Made by a program: the position numbers and the translations under genes. The notes under the pieces were generated by a model. That model was not told the origin of the DNA, searched no databases, and saw only the letters and a program-made list of their open reading frames with translations. A stretch of DNA of 64,000 nucleotides from Rufibacter psychrotolerans (GTDB taxonomy: Bacteria > Bacteroidota > Bacteroidia > Cytophagales > Hymenobacteraceae). Every line of letters starts with the position of its first letter. The first letter of the stretch is position 1. The stretch is from NCBI RefSeq assembly GCF_016924645.1, contig NZ_JAFFJV010000004.1, positions 62,001 through 126,000 of the forward strand. The letters run 5' to 3'. Positions 51,555 to 59,617 of the stretch are shown here, piece by piece.

Positions 51555-53636
51555 TTAGTATTCCAGTAGCTCCTGCAGGGTAGTCAGCACCTTGTCGGCG
51601 TTGGGCAGCATCATGCGCTCCAGGTCCACGTTGAGGGGAACGGCGGGCAGGTTTTCGGCGCCCAGCGTAAAGACGGGGGCATCTAAATGGGTGAAGCAGG
51701 TGCGGCTGATGCGGCCCGCCAGCGATTCCGCGAAGGAGTTGAGCAGCGGTTCCTCGGTAAGCACCAGCACTTTGCCGTGCCGCTTCACCGAGGCCTGTAC
51801 CAGGTCAAAATCCAGCGGGTTGAGCGAGCGCAGGTCTACAATCTCCACCGAGCCCGGAAGCTGTTTGCTGGCCGACTTGGCCCAGTAAACGCCCATGCCG
51901 TAGGTGATGACCGTGAGGCTGTTGCCCCGTTGCACTTCTTCATCCGCCGCCGATTGCACCACGTTGGCTTTGCCCAGGGGCAGGATGTAGTCCTGGTCGG
52001 GCTCGGGGGTTTTGGCTTCCTCGGTGCCGGGCACTTTAGACCAGTACAGGCCTTTGTGTTCCAGCATCACCACGGGGTTGGGGTCCAGGAACGCCGCTTT
52101 CATCAGGCCTTTCATGTCGGCCGCGTTGGACGGGTACACCACTTTGATGCCCCTGATGTTGAGGAGCGTAGACTCCACGCTGCCCGAGTGGTACGGGCCG
52201 CCCCCGCCGTAGGCCCCTATGGGCACCCTGATGAGCGACTGAACCGGAAACTTGCCCTGGCTCAGGTAACAGCTCTTGGAAAGCTCTTCCACCAGCTGGT
52301 TAATGCCCGGCCAGATGTAATCGGCGAACTGGATCTCCACGATGGGTTTGGCCCCCACCGCCGACATGCCCGCCGTAGACCCCACAATGTACGCTTCCTG
52401 AATAGGCGTGTTGAACACCCGGTTATCGCCGTACTTTTTGGCCAGCAGGGCCGCCTCCCGGAAAACTCCGCCCAGCTCGCCACCCACGTCTTGCCCGTAA
52501 AAGAGCGCCTCGGGGTACTGGCGCAAGATTTCATCCACGGCGTGGAGGGCCGCATCTACCATGGTCACTTTCTCGGCGTTGGCGGGTTGGCGGGTTCCGG
52601 TTTCCTCCTTCACGTGTAACTCAGAGAACTCGTGCAGGTTAAAGGTGGCCGGATGCGGGTCTGGCGCGGCAAGGGCTCTCTCATAGTGCGCCTGCACCTC
52701 GGTTTTGGCATCCTCTGCCATTTGGGAAAGCTCTTCTTCGCTGAGCCCTTGTTCCAGTAAGTAGCTAGCCAGTCTGGGAATGGGGTCCAGCTGACTGTGT
52801 TCGGTCAGGTTCTCGCCCCGGTACCACTCGCGGCGTACGCCGGAGGTATGGTGGCCCAGCAGCGGGCACTTGGCGTGCACCAGCACCGGCCGGCGTTCCT
52901 CGCGCGCTATCCTAAAGGCCTCTTTCATGCCGGCGTAGGAGTCCACGAAGTCGGCTCCGTCTACCCGCAGGCGTTCCATGCCCTTAAAACCGGCGGCGTA
53001 TTCATAGGCGTCCATGGCGCGCATCTCCGTGCCTTTCGCCGAGATGCCCCAATCGTTGTCCTGCACCAGGTAAATGATGGGCAGCTTCTTGAGCACGGCC
53101 ATCTGGAACGCCTCGGCCACTTCGCCCTCAGTCACCGAGCCATCGCCCAGCGAACACACCACCACGCGGCCCTCCTGCGGGTCCTGCAACCCCTGCGACT
53201 CCAGATACGACAAGGCGTGCGCCATACCGGTGGCCGGAATGGCCTGCATGCCGGTGGCCGAGCTCTGGTGCGGAATCACCGGAAAGCCGTCTCTTCTGAG
53301 CGAGGGGTGCCCGTAATAGGTTCTGCCGCCGCTGAACGGATCATCGCGCTTGGCCATGAGTTGCAGCATCAGCTCATACGGGGTGAGTCCCAGGCCCAGC
53401 AGGATGGATTCATCGCGGTAGTACACCGACAGAAAATCTTTGCCGGTGAGGTGAAAGGCCGTGGCCAGTTGGATGGCCTCGTGCCCGCGCGAGGTGCTGT
53501 GGACGTACTTGCTGCAGATGGCTTTGTTCTCTTCATAGGTATCGGCCATGGCCTTGGCCGTGAGCATCAGGCGATACGCTTTTACCAGAAGGTCTATCTC
53601 AACGTGAGAGGAGGTCTCAACCGATGGGTGATTCAT
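51555..53636 (-). CDS. Branched-chain/2-oxoacid dehydrogenase E1, fused alpha and beta
   Basis: 693 residues combining both E1 subunits in one chain, as is usual in Cytophagales. The alpha half (1-350) holds the phosphorylation-loop-like FLSVYYRDESILLGLG, QSSATGMQAIPATGMAHAL, and the thiamine-diphosphate motif GDGSVTEGEVAEAFQMA...LVQDNDWGIS (about 166-200). The beta half (from about 360) starts VDAALHAVDEILRQYPEALFYGQDVG and contains RVPIGAYGGGGPYHSGSVES and VVYPSNAADMKGLM. It decarboxylates 2-oxoacids and passes the acyl group to E2, which is not nearby. The candidate promoter is at 53658-53688. Confidence 0.93.
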   Translation of the reverse strand: MNHPSVETSSHVEIDLLVKAYRLMLTAKAMADTYEENKAICSKYVHSTSRGHEAIQLATAFHLTGKDFLSVYYRDESILLGLGLTPYELMLQLMAKRDDPFSGGRTYYGHPSLRRDGFPVIPHQSSATGMQAIPATGMAHALSYLESQGLQDPQEGRVVVCSLGDGSVTEGEVAEAFQMAVLKKLPIIYLVQDNDWGISAKGTEMRAMDAYEYAAGFKGMERLRVDGADFVDSYAGMKEAFRIAREERRPVLVHAKCPLLGHHTSGVRREWYRGENLTEHSQLDPIPRLASYLLEQGLSEEELSQMAEDAKTEVQAHYERALAAPDPHPATFNLHEFSELHVKEETGTRQPANAEKVTMVDAALHAVDEILRQYPEALFYGQDVGGELGGVFREAALLAKKYGDNRVFNTPIQEAYIVGSTAGMSAVGAKPIVEIQFADYIWPGINQLVEELSKSCYLSQGKFPVQSLIRVPIGAYGGGGPYHSGSVESTLLNIRGIKVVYPSNAADMKGLMKAAFLDPNPVVMLEHKGLYWSKVPGTEEAKTPEPDQDYILPLGKANVVQSAADEEVQRGNSLTVITYGMGVYWAKSASKQLPGSVEIVDLRSLNPLDFDLVQASVKRHGKVLVLTEEPLLNSFAESLAGRISRTCFTHLDAPVFTLGAENLPAVPLNVDLERMMLPNADKVLTTLQELLEY

Positions 53637-53657
53637 GTACTAACAATTGTTTGTTTT

Positions 53658-53688
53658 CTAAAGTACGGCTATTCCGGCACAAAGCAAA
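53658..53688 (-). promoter_or_regulatory. Candidate promoter of the E1 gene
   Basis: Read on the minus strand: TTTG (plus 53685-53688), 19-bp spacer, TACTTTAG (plus 53658-53665), one mismatch to TAnnTTTG; 22 bp before the ATG at 53636. Confidence 0.45.
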
Positions 53689-53712
53689 ATCAGGAAATGG
53701 TGGGGCTCTCCT

Positions 53713-53752
53713 ATTTATCGCCTATTTTTGCCGAAATGGCTTTAAAACAGCC
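53713..53752. repeat. Dispersed palindrome copy P21 (degenerate)
   Basis: ATTTATCGCCTATTTTTGCC / GAAATGGCTTTAAAACAGCC. Ends 12 bp before the hemF ATG and contains its candidate -7 box. Confidence 0.45.
53723..53730 (+). promoter_or_regulatory. Candidate -7 element of hemF
   Basis: TATTTTTG (TAnnTTTG), 34 bp before the ATG at 53765 and inside palindrome P21; no -33 TTTG at the right distance. Confidence 0.35.
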
Positions 53753-53764
53753 ATTGCCTGTTTC

Positions 53765-54661
53765 ATGAGAGATACGATACAACGCTGGTTTAAGTCATTC
53801 CAGGAACGCCTTTGTGCCGATTTAGAGGCCTGCGACGGCCAGGCCAAGTTTAAGGAAGACCAATGGGAGCGCCCCGGCGGCGGCGGCGGCGCGGCCCGCG
53901 TCATCCAGGACGGAGCCGTTTTTGAGAAGGGCGGCGTGAATTTTTCGGCGGTGGAAGGCATTCTGCCCGAGCAGGCGGCCCAGGCCCTCCTGCTCCCCGA
54001 TCCGCATTTCTTCGCCACCGGGGTCTCGGTGGTAATCCATCCGCGCAGCCCGCACGTGCCCATCACGCACATGAACGTGCGGTACTTTGAGGCCGGCAAC
54101 GGCGAGGCCTGGTTTGGCGGCGGCATTGACCTGACGCCCATTTACGTGAACAAGGGACAGGTGCAGTTCTTCCACCAGCAGCTCAAGGCTACCTGTGACC
54201 GGTTTCAACCGGCGTACTACCCAGAGTTCAAGAAGTGGGCCGATGAGTACTTTTACATTCCGCACCGCGAGGAGACCCGGGGTGTGGGCGGAATCTTCTT
54301 TGACCGGTTAACGCCAACCCAGGAAATCTCGCTGGAGGAGCGCTTCGCCTTTGTGCAGGCCGTGGCCGATAGCTTCTCGCCTACTTACCTGGCACTGGTA
54401 AACCAGAACAAAGGGCTGCCTTTTACGCCACAGGAAAAAGAGTGGCAGCTTATCCGCCGGGGGCGCTACGTGGAGTTTAACCTGGTCAACGACCGGGGCA
54501 CCAAGTTCGGGCTGGAAACGCACGGCCGCACCGAGTCTATCCTGATGAGTTTGCCTCCCCTGGCCAGCTGGCACTACAGCCACGTTCCGGCGGAGGGCTC
54601 GCCCGAGGCGGAGGCCCTGACCTGTTTCCGGAAAGACATTGATTGGGTAAACCAGAAGTAA
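53765..54661 (+). CDS. hemF: Oxygen-dependent coproporphyrinogen III oxidase
   Basis: Oxidative decarboxylation of coproporphyrinogen III to protoporphyrinogen IX in heme synthesis, using O2. 298 residues from the ATG at 53765 (MRDTIQRWFKSF); the longer frame from 53624 lacks family similarity. Motifs: GGGGGAARVIQDGAVFEKGGVNFSAV (about 37-62), HMNVRYFEAGNGEAWFGGGIDLTP (about 102-125, with catalytic Asp/His), HREETRGVGGIFFD, and RRGRYVEFNLVNDRGTKFGLETHGRTESILMSLPP at the C-terminus. 1 bp upstream of the PAP2 gene. Confidence 0.96.
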   Translation: MRDTIQRWFKSFQERLCADLEACDGQAKFKEDQWERPGGGGGAARVIQDGAVFEKGGVNFSAVEGILPEQAAQALLLPDPHFFATGVSVVIHPRSPHVPITHMNVRYFEAGNGEAWFGGGIDLTPIYVNKGQVQFFHQQLKATCDRFQPAYYPEFKKWADEYFYIPHREETRGVGGIFFDRLTPTQEISLEERFAFVQAVADSFSPTYLALVNQNKGLPFTPQEKEWQLIRRGRYVEFNLVNDRGTKFGLETHGRTESILMSLPPLASWHYSHVPAEGSPEAEALTCFRKDIDWVNQK

Positions 54662-54662
54662 C

Positions 54663-55232
54663 ATGGACGAACTCATTGCCTTAGACCAGTCGCTTTTCCT
54701 GGAGCTGAACAGCCACCGTTCTCCTTTCTGGGATGCGGTCATGGTCTTTATCTCCAACAAGTACGTGTGGTTCCCGTTCTACGCAATTCTGGCGGGACTC
54801 TTTCTCTATTTCTACAAAAGAAGGGGCCTGCTGATGGTGCTCTGCCTGGGTGCCAGCGTAGGACTGGCCGATTTTATATCTTCGGGCATCTTCAAGCCGT
54901 TCTTTGCGCGGCTGCGGCCCTGCCATGACCTTGCCCTGGGCGCCGTGAACGCCGTTGATGGGTGTGGCGGCCGATACGGCTTTGTGTCGTCGCACGCCGC
55001 CAACGCGTTTGCCGTGGCCATCTTTGTGATTTTGCTGTTGCCCAAAAATCAGCGGGTGTTCAAGTTTTTGCTGCTGGTGTGGGCGACGGCCATTTCGTAC
55101 AGCCGCATTTACCTTGGCGTGCACTACCCCGCCGACATCACCTTCGGGGCCCTGGTGGGCACCGGGGCCGCCTGGCTGGGCATGTACTTTTACCAGAAAG
55201 TTTCTGAGCGGTATCCTTACTGGCAGCAGTAA
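54663..55232 (+). CDS. PAP2-family membrane phosphatase
   Basis: 189 residues, integral inner-membrane PAP2 acid phosphatase, likely acting on undecaprenyl or phosphatidyl phosphates. Catalytic motifs: FARLRPCHD (K/RxxxxxxRP-type, about 76-84), GFVSSHAANAF (PSGH-type, reading SSHA) and SRIYLGVHYPADI (SRxxxxxHxxxD). Helices around residues 19-55, 105-125 and 130-180. Begins 1 bp after hemF, so probably cotranscribed. Terminated by palindrome P22. Confidence 0.88.
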   Translation: MDELIALDQSLFLELNSHRSPFWDAVMVFISNKYVWFPFYAILAGLFLYFYKRRGLLMVLCLGASVGLADFISSGIFKPFFARLRPCHDLALGAVNAVDGCGGRYGFVSSHAANAFAVAIFVILLLPKNQRVFKFLLLVWATAISYSRIYLGVHYPADITFGALVGTGAAWLGMYFYQKVSERYPYWQQ

Positions 55233-55254
55233 GCACTCCGTCTCCCGTAAATTT

Positions 55255-55307
55255 CCCTCTGTTTTGGGGCTGATTTCCAGTAAACAGCCCCAAAACAGAG
55301 GGTTTTT
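55255..55307. terminator. Palindrome copy P22 acting as a bidirectional terminator
   Basis: 18-bp perfect outer stem: CCCTCTGTTTTGGGGCTG (55255-55272) with CAGCCCCAAAACAGAGGG (55285-55302), loop of 12, then TTTTT. This is the copy closest to the family consensus. Convergent PAP2/ribE gap. Confidence 0.88.
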
Positions 55308-55893
55308 ATTTTTTGAGCAGCCGGGCCACGTACTTCCCGATGATGTCGAACTCCAGGTTCACCTGGTCGCCGGGTTTAACGGTGTGCAGGTTGGTGAAAT
55401 CATAGGTGTACGGGATAATGGCCACCGAAAAGTAGTCCTCGCCCGATTCCACCACCGTGAGGCTGATGCCGTTCACGCAGATGGAGCCTTTCTCCACGGT
55501 TATGTTGCCCGCTGCCTGCGGCTGGTACCGGAACCGGAACAGCCAGCTTCCCTGCTGGTCCCGCACCTCTTCGCAGATGCCCACCTGGTCCACGTGGCCC
55601 TGCACAATGTGCCCGTCATAGCGGCTGTGGGCCAACAGGCAGCGCTCCAGGTTTACCTTGTCGCCCTGCTTCAACTTGCCCAGGTTGGTCCTGGACAAGG
55701 TCTCAGCAATGGCGGTAACGGTGTAGGTATCGCCCTCAATAGCTACCACCGTGAGGCAAACCCCGTTATGCGCCACGCTCTGGTCTATCTTCAGCTCATG
55801 CGTAAAAGGGCACCGCAGGGTAAAATGCCGGTTGGTGTGCTCGTCTCTGATGCCTACCACTTCGGCCTGTGCTTCTATGATTCCTGTGAACAT
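55306..55893 (-). CDS. ribE: Riboflavin synthase (alpha type)
   Basis: Dismutates two 6,7-dimethyl-8-ribityllumazine molecules to riboflavin. 195 residues made of two homologous lumazine-binding repeats: MFTGIIEAQAEVVGI...VAHNGVCLTVVAIEGDTYTVTAIAETLSRTNLG (1-85) and HIVQGHVDQVG...ICVNGISLTVVESGEDYFSVAIIPYTYDFTNL (about 97-175). MFTGIIE is the standard N-terminus, fixing the start. Single gene without an FMN riboswitch upstream. Confidence 0.96.
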   Translation of the reverse strand: MFTGIIEAQAEVVGIRDEHTNRHFTLRCPFTHELKIDQSVAHNGVCLTVVAIEGDTYTVTAIAETLSRTNLGKLKQGDKVNLERCLLAHSRYDGHIVQGHVDQVGICEEVRDQQGSWLFRFRYQPQAAGNITVEKGSICVNGISLTVVESGEDYFSVAIIPYTYDFTNLHTVKPGDQVNLEFDIIGKYVARLLKK

Positions 55894-55901
55894 GATATCT
55901 A

Positions 55902-56013
55902 GATTTGATAATTTGAAGATTAGGCAATGGGAAGATTATTGAATATTAGGATAAGAAAATAGGTAGATAAGAAAACTTTCAAATCTTCTCATCTGCAAAT
56001 CTCCAAATCATTT
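55902..56013. repeat. Degenerate 16-bp-period array between ribE and the sugar transferase
   Basis: Seven consecutive 16-nt units, the first five beginning GAT (GATTTGATAATTTGAA, GATTAGGCAATGGGAA, GATTATTGAATATTAG, GATAAGAAAATAGGTA, GATAAGAAAACTTTCA) and the last two beginning AAT. The block is far AT-richer than its neighbours and ends over the sugar-transferase stop codon at 56008. Confidence 0.5.
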
Positions 56014-57414
56014 CCCTCTTCCTTGAACAATGATTTTAATGGTGTACAGCATCACCCTGAAATCCATGGCCAGGGACATGTTCTCTATGTAGAGAATGTC
56101 GTACTTGAGCCTTTTTACCATTTCCTGCACGTTCTGGGCGTAGCCGAATTTCACCTGGCCCAGGGACGTGATGCCCGGCCTTACCCGTTGCAGGTGTTTG
56201 TAATGCGGCGCCTGCTGGGTAATCAGGTCAATGAAGTGCTGACGTTCGGGCCGGGGCCCTACCAGGCTCATCTCCCCAATCAAGACGTTATAAAACTGCG
56301 GAAGTTCATCTAGCCGTACCTTGCGCATGAAGCGGCCCAGTTTGGTGACCCGGGGGTCGTTGTCAGAGGAAAGGGCCGGACCCATTTTCTCGGCGTCGGT
56401 GTACATGCTCCTGAACTTGAAGATGTAAAAGGGTTTGCCTTGTAAGCCAATGCGTTCCTGCTTGAAGAACACCGGCCCGGGCGAGGACATTTTCACCAGC
56501 ACGGCCAACAGCAGGTAGAAGGGTGAGAGCAGGACCAAGACTAACGCAGCTGCCAGCACATCAATGGTCCGCTTCAGGATCTGCTGCCAGAAAGGCATGA
56601 GGTCGCGCTTCACTTCAATCAGCGGCGTGCCGAACAGGTGTGCCACTTTTACCGAGCCCAGCAGGATCTGGTACACATCGGGCAGAATGCTGATTCTTAC
56701 CTGCTCGCCTTCCAAGGAGCTCAGGATCTGCTCGATCAGCTTGTGCTCAGAGGGCTCAATGGCAATGATGACTTCTTCAACGGTGAGTTCATTGATGAGG
56801 GCCGGGAGCTTATGGAAGTCGCCCAGCAGCGGAATCTGCTCCTGAAACAGGTGCGGTTGGGAGAGTTCGCTCTGCACAAACCCCACAATATTAAGCCCCA
56901 GGTGCCGGTTATTGCTCTCCAGTTCATTGTACACCTCACGGGCATTGCTGCTGGAGCCCACCACAATGGTGTTAAAGTAAACGTCGCCGTACAGGACCAG
57001 CCGTTTCAAGTGGTTGAGCACGGCCACTTTGCCAATGGCGGAGAACAGAAAGTGCAGTACAAAATAATAGCCAATGGGCTCATAGTAAACCTGAAACCTG
57101 GCGGAGGTGGGGTCTTCAAAGAAGAACGCCAGCAAAATGGCCACGGCTCCCCCCATGGACATGCCAGCCAGCAGCACCACTTCCTTAAACCGGGAAAGGC
57201 GGTACACATCGCGGTAGCGGCCTAAGAGGGCGTACAGGATCACCCAGGAAGAAGCCACCATGAATGCCTGGGTTAAGACCGTGGTGCTAAGGGTTGCCGT
57301 AAGGTCTACAAAAAAGTGATTGGTGGAAAGATAAAAGGCCATCCAGCCCAGAAAGGCCGAAATAAAATCTCCCAGAACAACTTTATAGGGGTGTATGGTG
57401 CGGTTTAGTTGCAT
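56008..57414 (-). CDS. Polyprenyl-phosphate sugar transferase (exopolysaccharide initiation)
   Basis: 468 residues of the WbaP/WcaJ (bacterial sugar transferase) type: transfers a sugar phosphate to undecaprenyl phosphate, first step of capsule or exopolysaccharide repeat synthesis. Four membrane helices in the first 135 residues (VVLGDFISAFLGWMAFYL, LSTTVLTQAFMVASSWVILYALL, VVLLAGMSMGGAVAILLAFFF, YYFVLHFLFSAIGKVAVL), a cytosolic Rossmann-like domain (VVGSSSNAREVYNEL), a fifth segment (DVLAAALVLVLLSPFYLLLAVLV, about 285-307) and the catalytic domain with KFRSMYTDAEK, RVRPGITSLGQV and LPQFYNVLIGEMSLVGPRPE. No other EPS gene is adjacent. Confidence 0.93.
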   Translation of the reverse strand: MQLNRTIHPYKVVLGDFISAFLGWMAFYLSTNHFFVDLTATLSTTVLTQAFMVASSWVILYALLGRYRDVYRLSRFKEVVLLAGMSMGGAVAILLAFFFEDPTSARFQVYYEPIGYYFVLHFLFSAIGKVAVLNHLKRLVLYGDVYFNTIVVGSSSNAREVYNELESNNRHLGLNIVGFVQSELSQPHLFQEQIPLLGDFHKLPALINELTVEEVIIAIEPSEHKLIEQILSSLEGEQVRISILPDVYQILLGSVKVAHLFGTPLIEVKRDLMPFWQQILKRTIDVLAAALVLVLLSPFYLLLAVLVKMSSPGPVFFKQERIGLQGKPFYIFKFRSMYTDAEKMGPALSSDNDPRVTKLGRFMRKVRLDELPQFYNVLIGEMSLVGPRPERQHFIDLITQQAPHYKHLQRVRPGITSLGQVKFGYAQNVQEMVKRLKYDILYIENMSLAMDFRVMLYTIKIIVQGRGK

Positions 57415-57592
57415 GGATTACCAGAGCGCGGGGCGGCAGATAGAAGCGCCGCTTCTGCGCAAAGCTACACGCAATTTCTAAAATACACGGCTAAAATTAA
57501 AGCCCGGGGTTAAAACCGTATTTGCTATTTTAGCGCCGTAGTTGCTTCCTGCAAGGGTAAGAAACGTATACCGTACATAATCTGTCCTATTT

Positions 57593-58243
57593 ATGCTCAT
57601 AGATAGTTACCGGCACAAAGGCATGCGCAAGAGCCTGGTGCGCATTGTTCAGGAAAAGGGAATCAAAGACAGACGGGTGTTGGAGGCCATAGAACAGGTG
57701 CCCCGCCACTTCTTCTTTGAGAAAGCCTTTCTGGAGCAAGCTTACCAGGACAAAGCCTTTCCTATTGGCGAGGGGCAGACCATCTCGCAGCCGTACACGG
57801 TAGCCTACCAGACCGAGCTGCTGGAGGTAGAGCCGCAGGACAAGGTGCTGGAGGTGGGCACCGGCTCTGGCTACCAGTGCAGCATCTTACTGCAGCTAAC
57901 CCCGCACGTGTACACCATTGAGTACAATGAGGTGCTGTACCAGAAAGCCAAAAAGCAGTTTCAGCTCATGGGCCTCACTCCCGCCACCTTCCTGGGCGAT
58001 GGCTCTGAGGGCCTGCCGCAGCACGCCCCCTTCCACAAGATCCTGGTGACCGCCGGGGCGCCCATCATCCCCAAAAGCCTGTTGCGACAACTCACCGTGG
58101 GCGGAAAGCTGGTGATCCCGGTGGGCGATACCGCCACCCAGAAGATGTTGCGCATTACCCGCGTGGGCGAGGAGGAATTCACCAAGGAAGAGTTTGACAA
58201 CTTCAAGTTTGTGCCGCTTTTAGGAAAACAAGGCTGGAAATAG
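57593..58243 (+). CDS. pcm: Protein-L-isoaspartate O-methyltransferase, copy 2
   Basis: 216 residues; SAM-dependent repair of isoaspartyl damage. Motifs in canonical form: GQTISQPYTVAYQ at about 61-73, motif I VLEVGTGSGYQCSILLQL, and LVIPVGD near the end. This copy is closer to the classical enzyme than the one at 15044 (GTGSGYQ intact). It is divergent from the sugar-transferase gene across 178 bp, and precedes the thioesterase on the same strand by 116 bp. Confidence 0.93.
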   Translation: MLIDSYRHKGMRKSLVRIVQEKGIKDRRVLEAIEQVPRHFFFEKAFLEQAYQDKAFPIGEGQTISQPYTVAYQTELLEVEPQDKVLEVGTGSGYQCSILLQLTPHVYTIEYNEVLYQKAKKQFQLMGLTPATFLGDGSEGLPQHAPFHKILVTAGAPIIPKSLLRQLTVGGKLVIPVGDTATQKMLRITRVGEEEFTKEEFDNFKFVPLLGKQGWK

Positions 58244-58328
58244 CCCCACTTCCCTCCTGCTGATTATACCAGTCCTTTTTACCTAACGCCCATTAGCAAA
58301 AAGCAGCGGGGCTTTGCTGAATCTGCTG

Positions 58329-58336
58329 TATCTTTG
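58329..58336 (+). promoter_or_regulatory. Candidate -7 element of the thioesterase gene
   Basis: TATCTTTG followed by CGG, 23 bp before the ATG at 58360; no TTTG at 19-21 bp upstream. Confidence 0.4.
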
Positions 58337-58359
58337 CGGGCTACTACTTCTTCAACTCT

Positions 58360-58878
58360 ATGCGTAAACAGAAATCTGTAAAAGATTCATATGTCAGGAT
58401 GACGGAACTTGTTCTGCCCAATGACACCAACACCCTTAACAACCTCATGGGGGGCAAAATGATGCACTGGATGGACATTGTTTCGGCCATTGCCGCCCAG
58501 AAACACTCTAACCGCATTGTGGTAACGGCCTCCGTAGACAACGTCTCCTTCAAGGAAAGCATTAAGCTGGGCAACGTGATCACCCTGGAAGCCCAGGTGA
58601 CCCGCGCCTTCAGCTCGTCTATGGAAGTACACATCAATGTGTGGTCTGAGGATATTCCCTCGGGCACCAAGGTGAAATCAAACGAAGCGTTCTTTACCTT
58701 TGTGGCCGTGGACCAGTCGGGCAACCCCATTGACGTACCCGAGGCGCTGCCCGAGACCGAGGAAGAGGTGAAATTATACGACGGGGCCCTGCGCCGCCGC
58801 CAGCTGCGCCTCATCCTGGCGGGCCGCATGAAGCCGCACGATGCCAATGAACTTAAGTCCATTTTTGACTTAGGTTAA
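58360..58878 (+). CDS. Acyl-CoA thioesterase (hotdog fold)
   Basis: 172 residues of the BACH/YciA-like hotdog thioesterases that hydrolyse acyl-CoA to free acid and CoA. Visible: LMGGKMMHWMDIVSAIAAQKHSNRIVVTASVDNVSFKESIKLGNVITLEAQVTRAFSSSMEVHINVWSE, i.e. the GGxxxxxMD catalytic Asp and the long hotdog helix, residues 28-96. The tail adds a helix LRRRQLRLILAGRM. Cytoplasmic. Followed 41 bp later by a protein of unknown function. Confidence 0.9.
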   Translation: MRKQKSVKDSYVRMTELVLPNDTNTLNNLMGGKMMHWMDIVSAIAAQKHSNRIVVTASVDNVSFKESIKLGNVITLEAQVTRAFSSSMEVHINVWSEDIPSGTKVKSNEAFFTFVAVDQSGNPIDVPEALPETEEEVKLYDGALRRRQLRLILAGRMKPHDANELKSIFDLG

Positions 58879-58881
58879 TTG

Positions 58882-58919
58882 ATTTAGCCCTCTTTTACCC
58901 AAAACAGACCAAAAACGCC
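58882..58919. repeat. Dispersed palindrome copy P23 (degenerate)
   Basis: ATTTAGCCCTCTTTTACCC / AAAACAGACCAAAAACGCC. Its last base is immediately followed by the ATG of the next gene at 58920. Confidence 0.4.
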
Positions 58920-59558
58920 ATGGCGCCAGAACAACCCCCGCTTTCTTTTCTGCAGCAGCTTTTTGAGCAGGACACCCTGTATGTGCTTCCGGAAGAGCAG
59001 GGTACGCCGGCAGCGCCCGCCCCGGTACCGGCTGTAGCCGCCGCCCCCGTTGCCGAGGTGAATCCTACTCCCCCTGTGACGCCTGCTCCCGCTGAAGCCA
59101 AAACGCCCCGCCTACCCGAATTCCCGGAAAAAGTAGTTGCCCCCGTGGCGAAGGGACCGGCCCCTGAAATTACCTGGTGGGGTGAGGCCGTGAAAGGAAC
59201 GTATCTCTTGTTTGAGGTGCCGGAGCCCGTGTTCCAACAGTTGCCGCAGCATGCATTCCTGCAGAAAGTGCTGGCGGCGGTGGGGCTGAGCACCAGCCAG
59301 GTAAAGTTCGGGAACCTGTCCCGGCAGGTGGAGCATGACGTGAAGCAGATTGCCGCCACCCAGCGGGCCAGCGCCATCCTGCTCTTCGGGCAGGGGCTGC
59401 CGGTGGCCAACCTTTCGCGCATGGAATTCTACCGCATGTACCGGTCGGGCGAGTCGCGCTTTGTGCTGGTAGACTCCCTGGAAGACATTGAGAAGAGCGT
59501 TGAGCTGAAAAAGAAGCTGTGGGACGTGCTGCAGAAGATCTTCCTCCAGCAAAACTAG
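58920..59558 (+). CDS. Unknown protein; C-terminal domain reminiscent of the polymerase III psi subunit
   Basis: 212 residues. The first 85 contain an N-terminal helix (PLSFLQQLFEQDTLYVLPEE) and a Pro/Ala/Val linker. Residues about 90-212 look like one alpha/beta domain: TYLLFEVPEP, LQKVLAAVGLSTSQVKFGN, a strand SAILLFGQGLP, VLVDSLEDIE and a final KKKLWDVLQKIF helix. The order, with a late LVDSLxxI strand and a closing LWxxLQ helix, recalls HolD (psi), which has a uracil-DNA-glycosylase-like fold, but identity is too low to call by eye. Otherwise uncharacterised. Ends at a terminator. Confidence 0.6.
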   Translation: MAPEQPPLSFLQQLFEQDTLYVLPEEQGTPAAPAPVPAVAAAPVAEVNPTPPVTPAPAEAKTPRLPEFPEKVVAPVAKGPAPEITWWGEAVKGTYLLFEVPEPVFQQLPQHAFLQKVLAAVGLSTSQVKFGNLSRQVEHDVKQIAATQRASAILLFGQGLPVANLSRMEFYRMYRSGESRFVLVDSLEDIEKSVELKKKLWDVLQKIFLQQN

Positions 59559-59563
59559 AACCA

Positions 59564-59598
59564 AAAAAGGGCTGCCCTTCTACCAGGCAGCCCTTTTC
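59564..59598. terminator. Terminator between the unknown gene and the TlpA-like gene
   Basis: 12-bp stem AAAAGGGCTGCC (59565-59576) with GGCAGCCCTTTT (59586-59597), loop of 9, 6 bp after the plus gene stop; symmetric for the convergent TlpA-like gene. The only convergent gap without a P copy. Confidence 0.85.
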
Positions 59599-59617
59599 TT
59601 TTCTCCTCTGTTACGGA

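Noticed and set aside
55894..56007. FMN riboswitch upstream of ribE
   Set aside because: The region is an AT-rich 16-bp-phased array with none of the conserved RFN-element stems.
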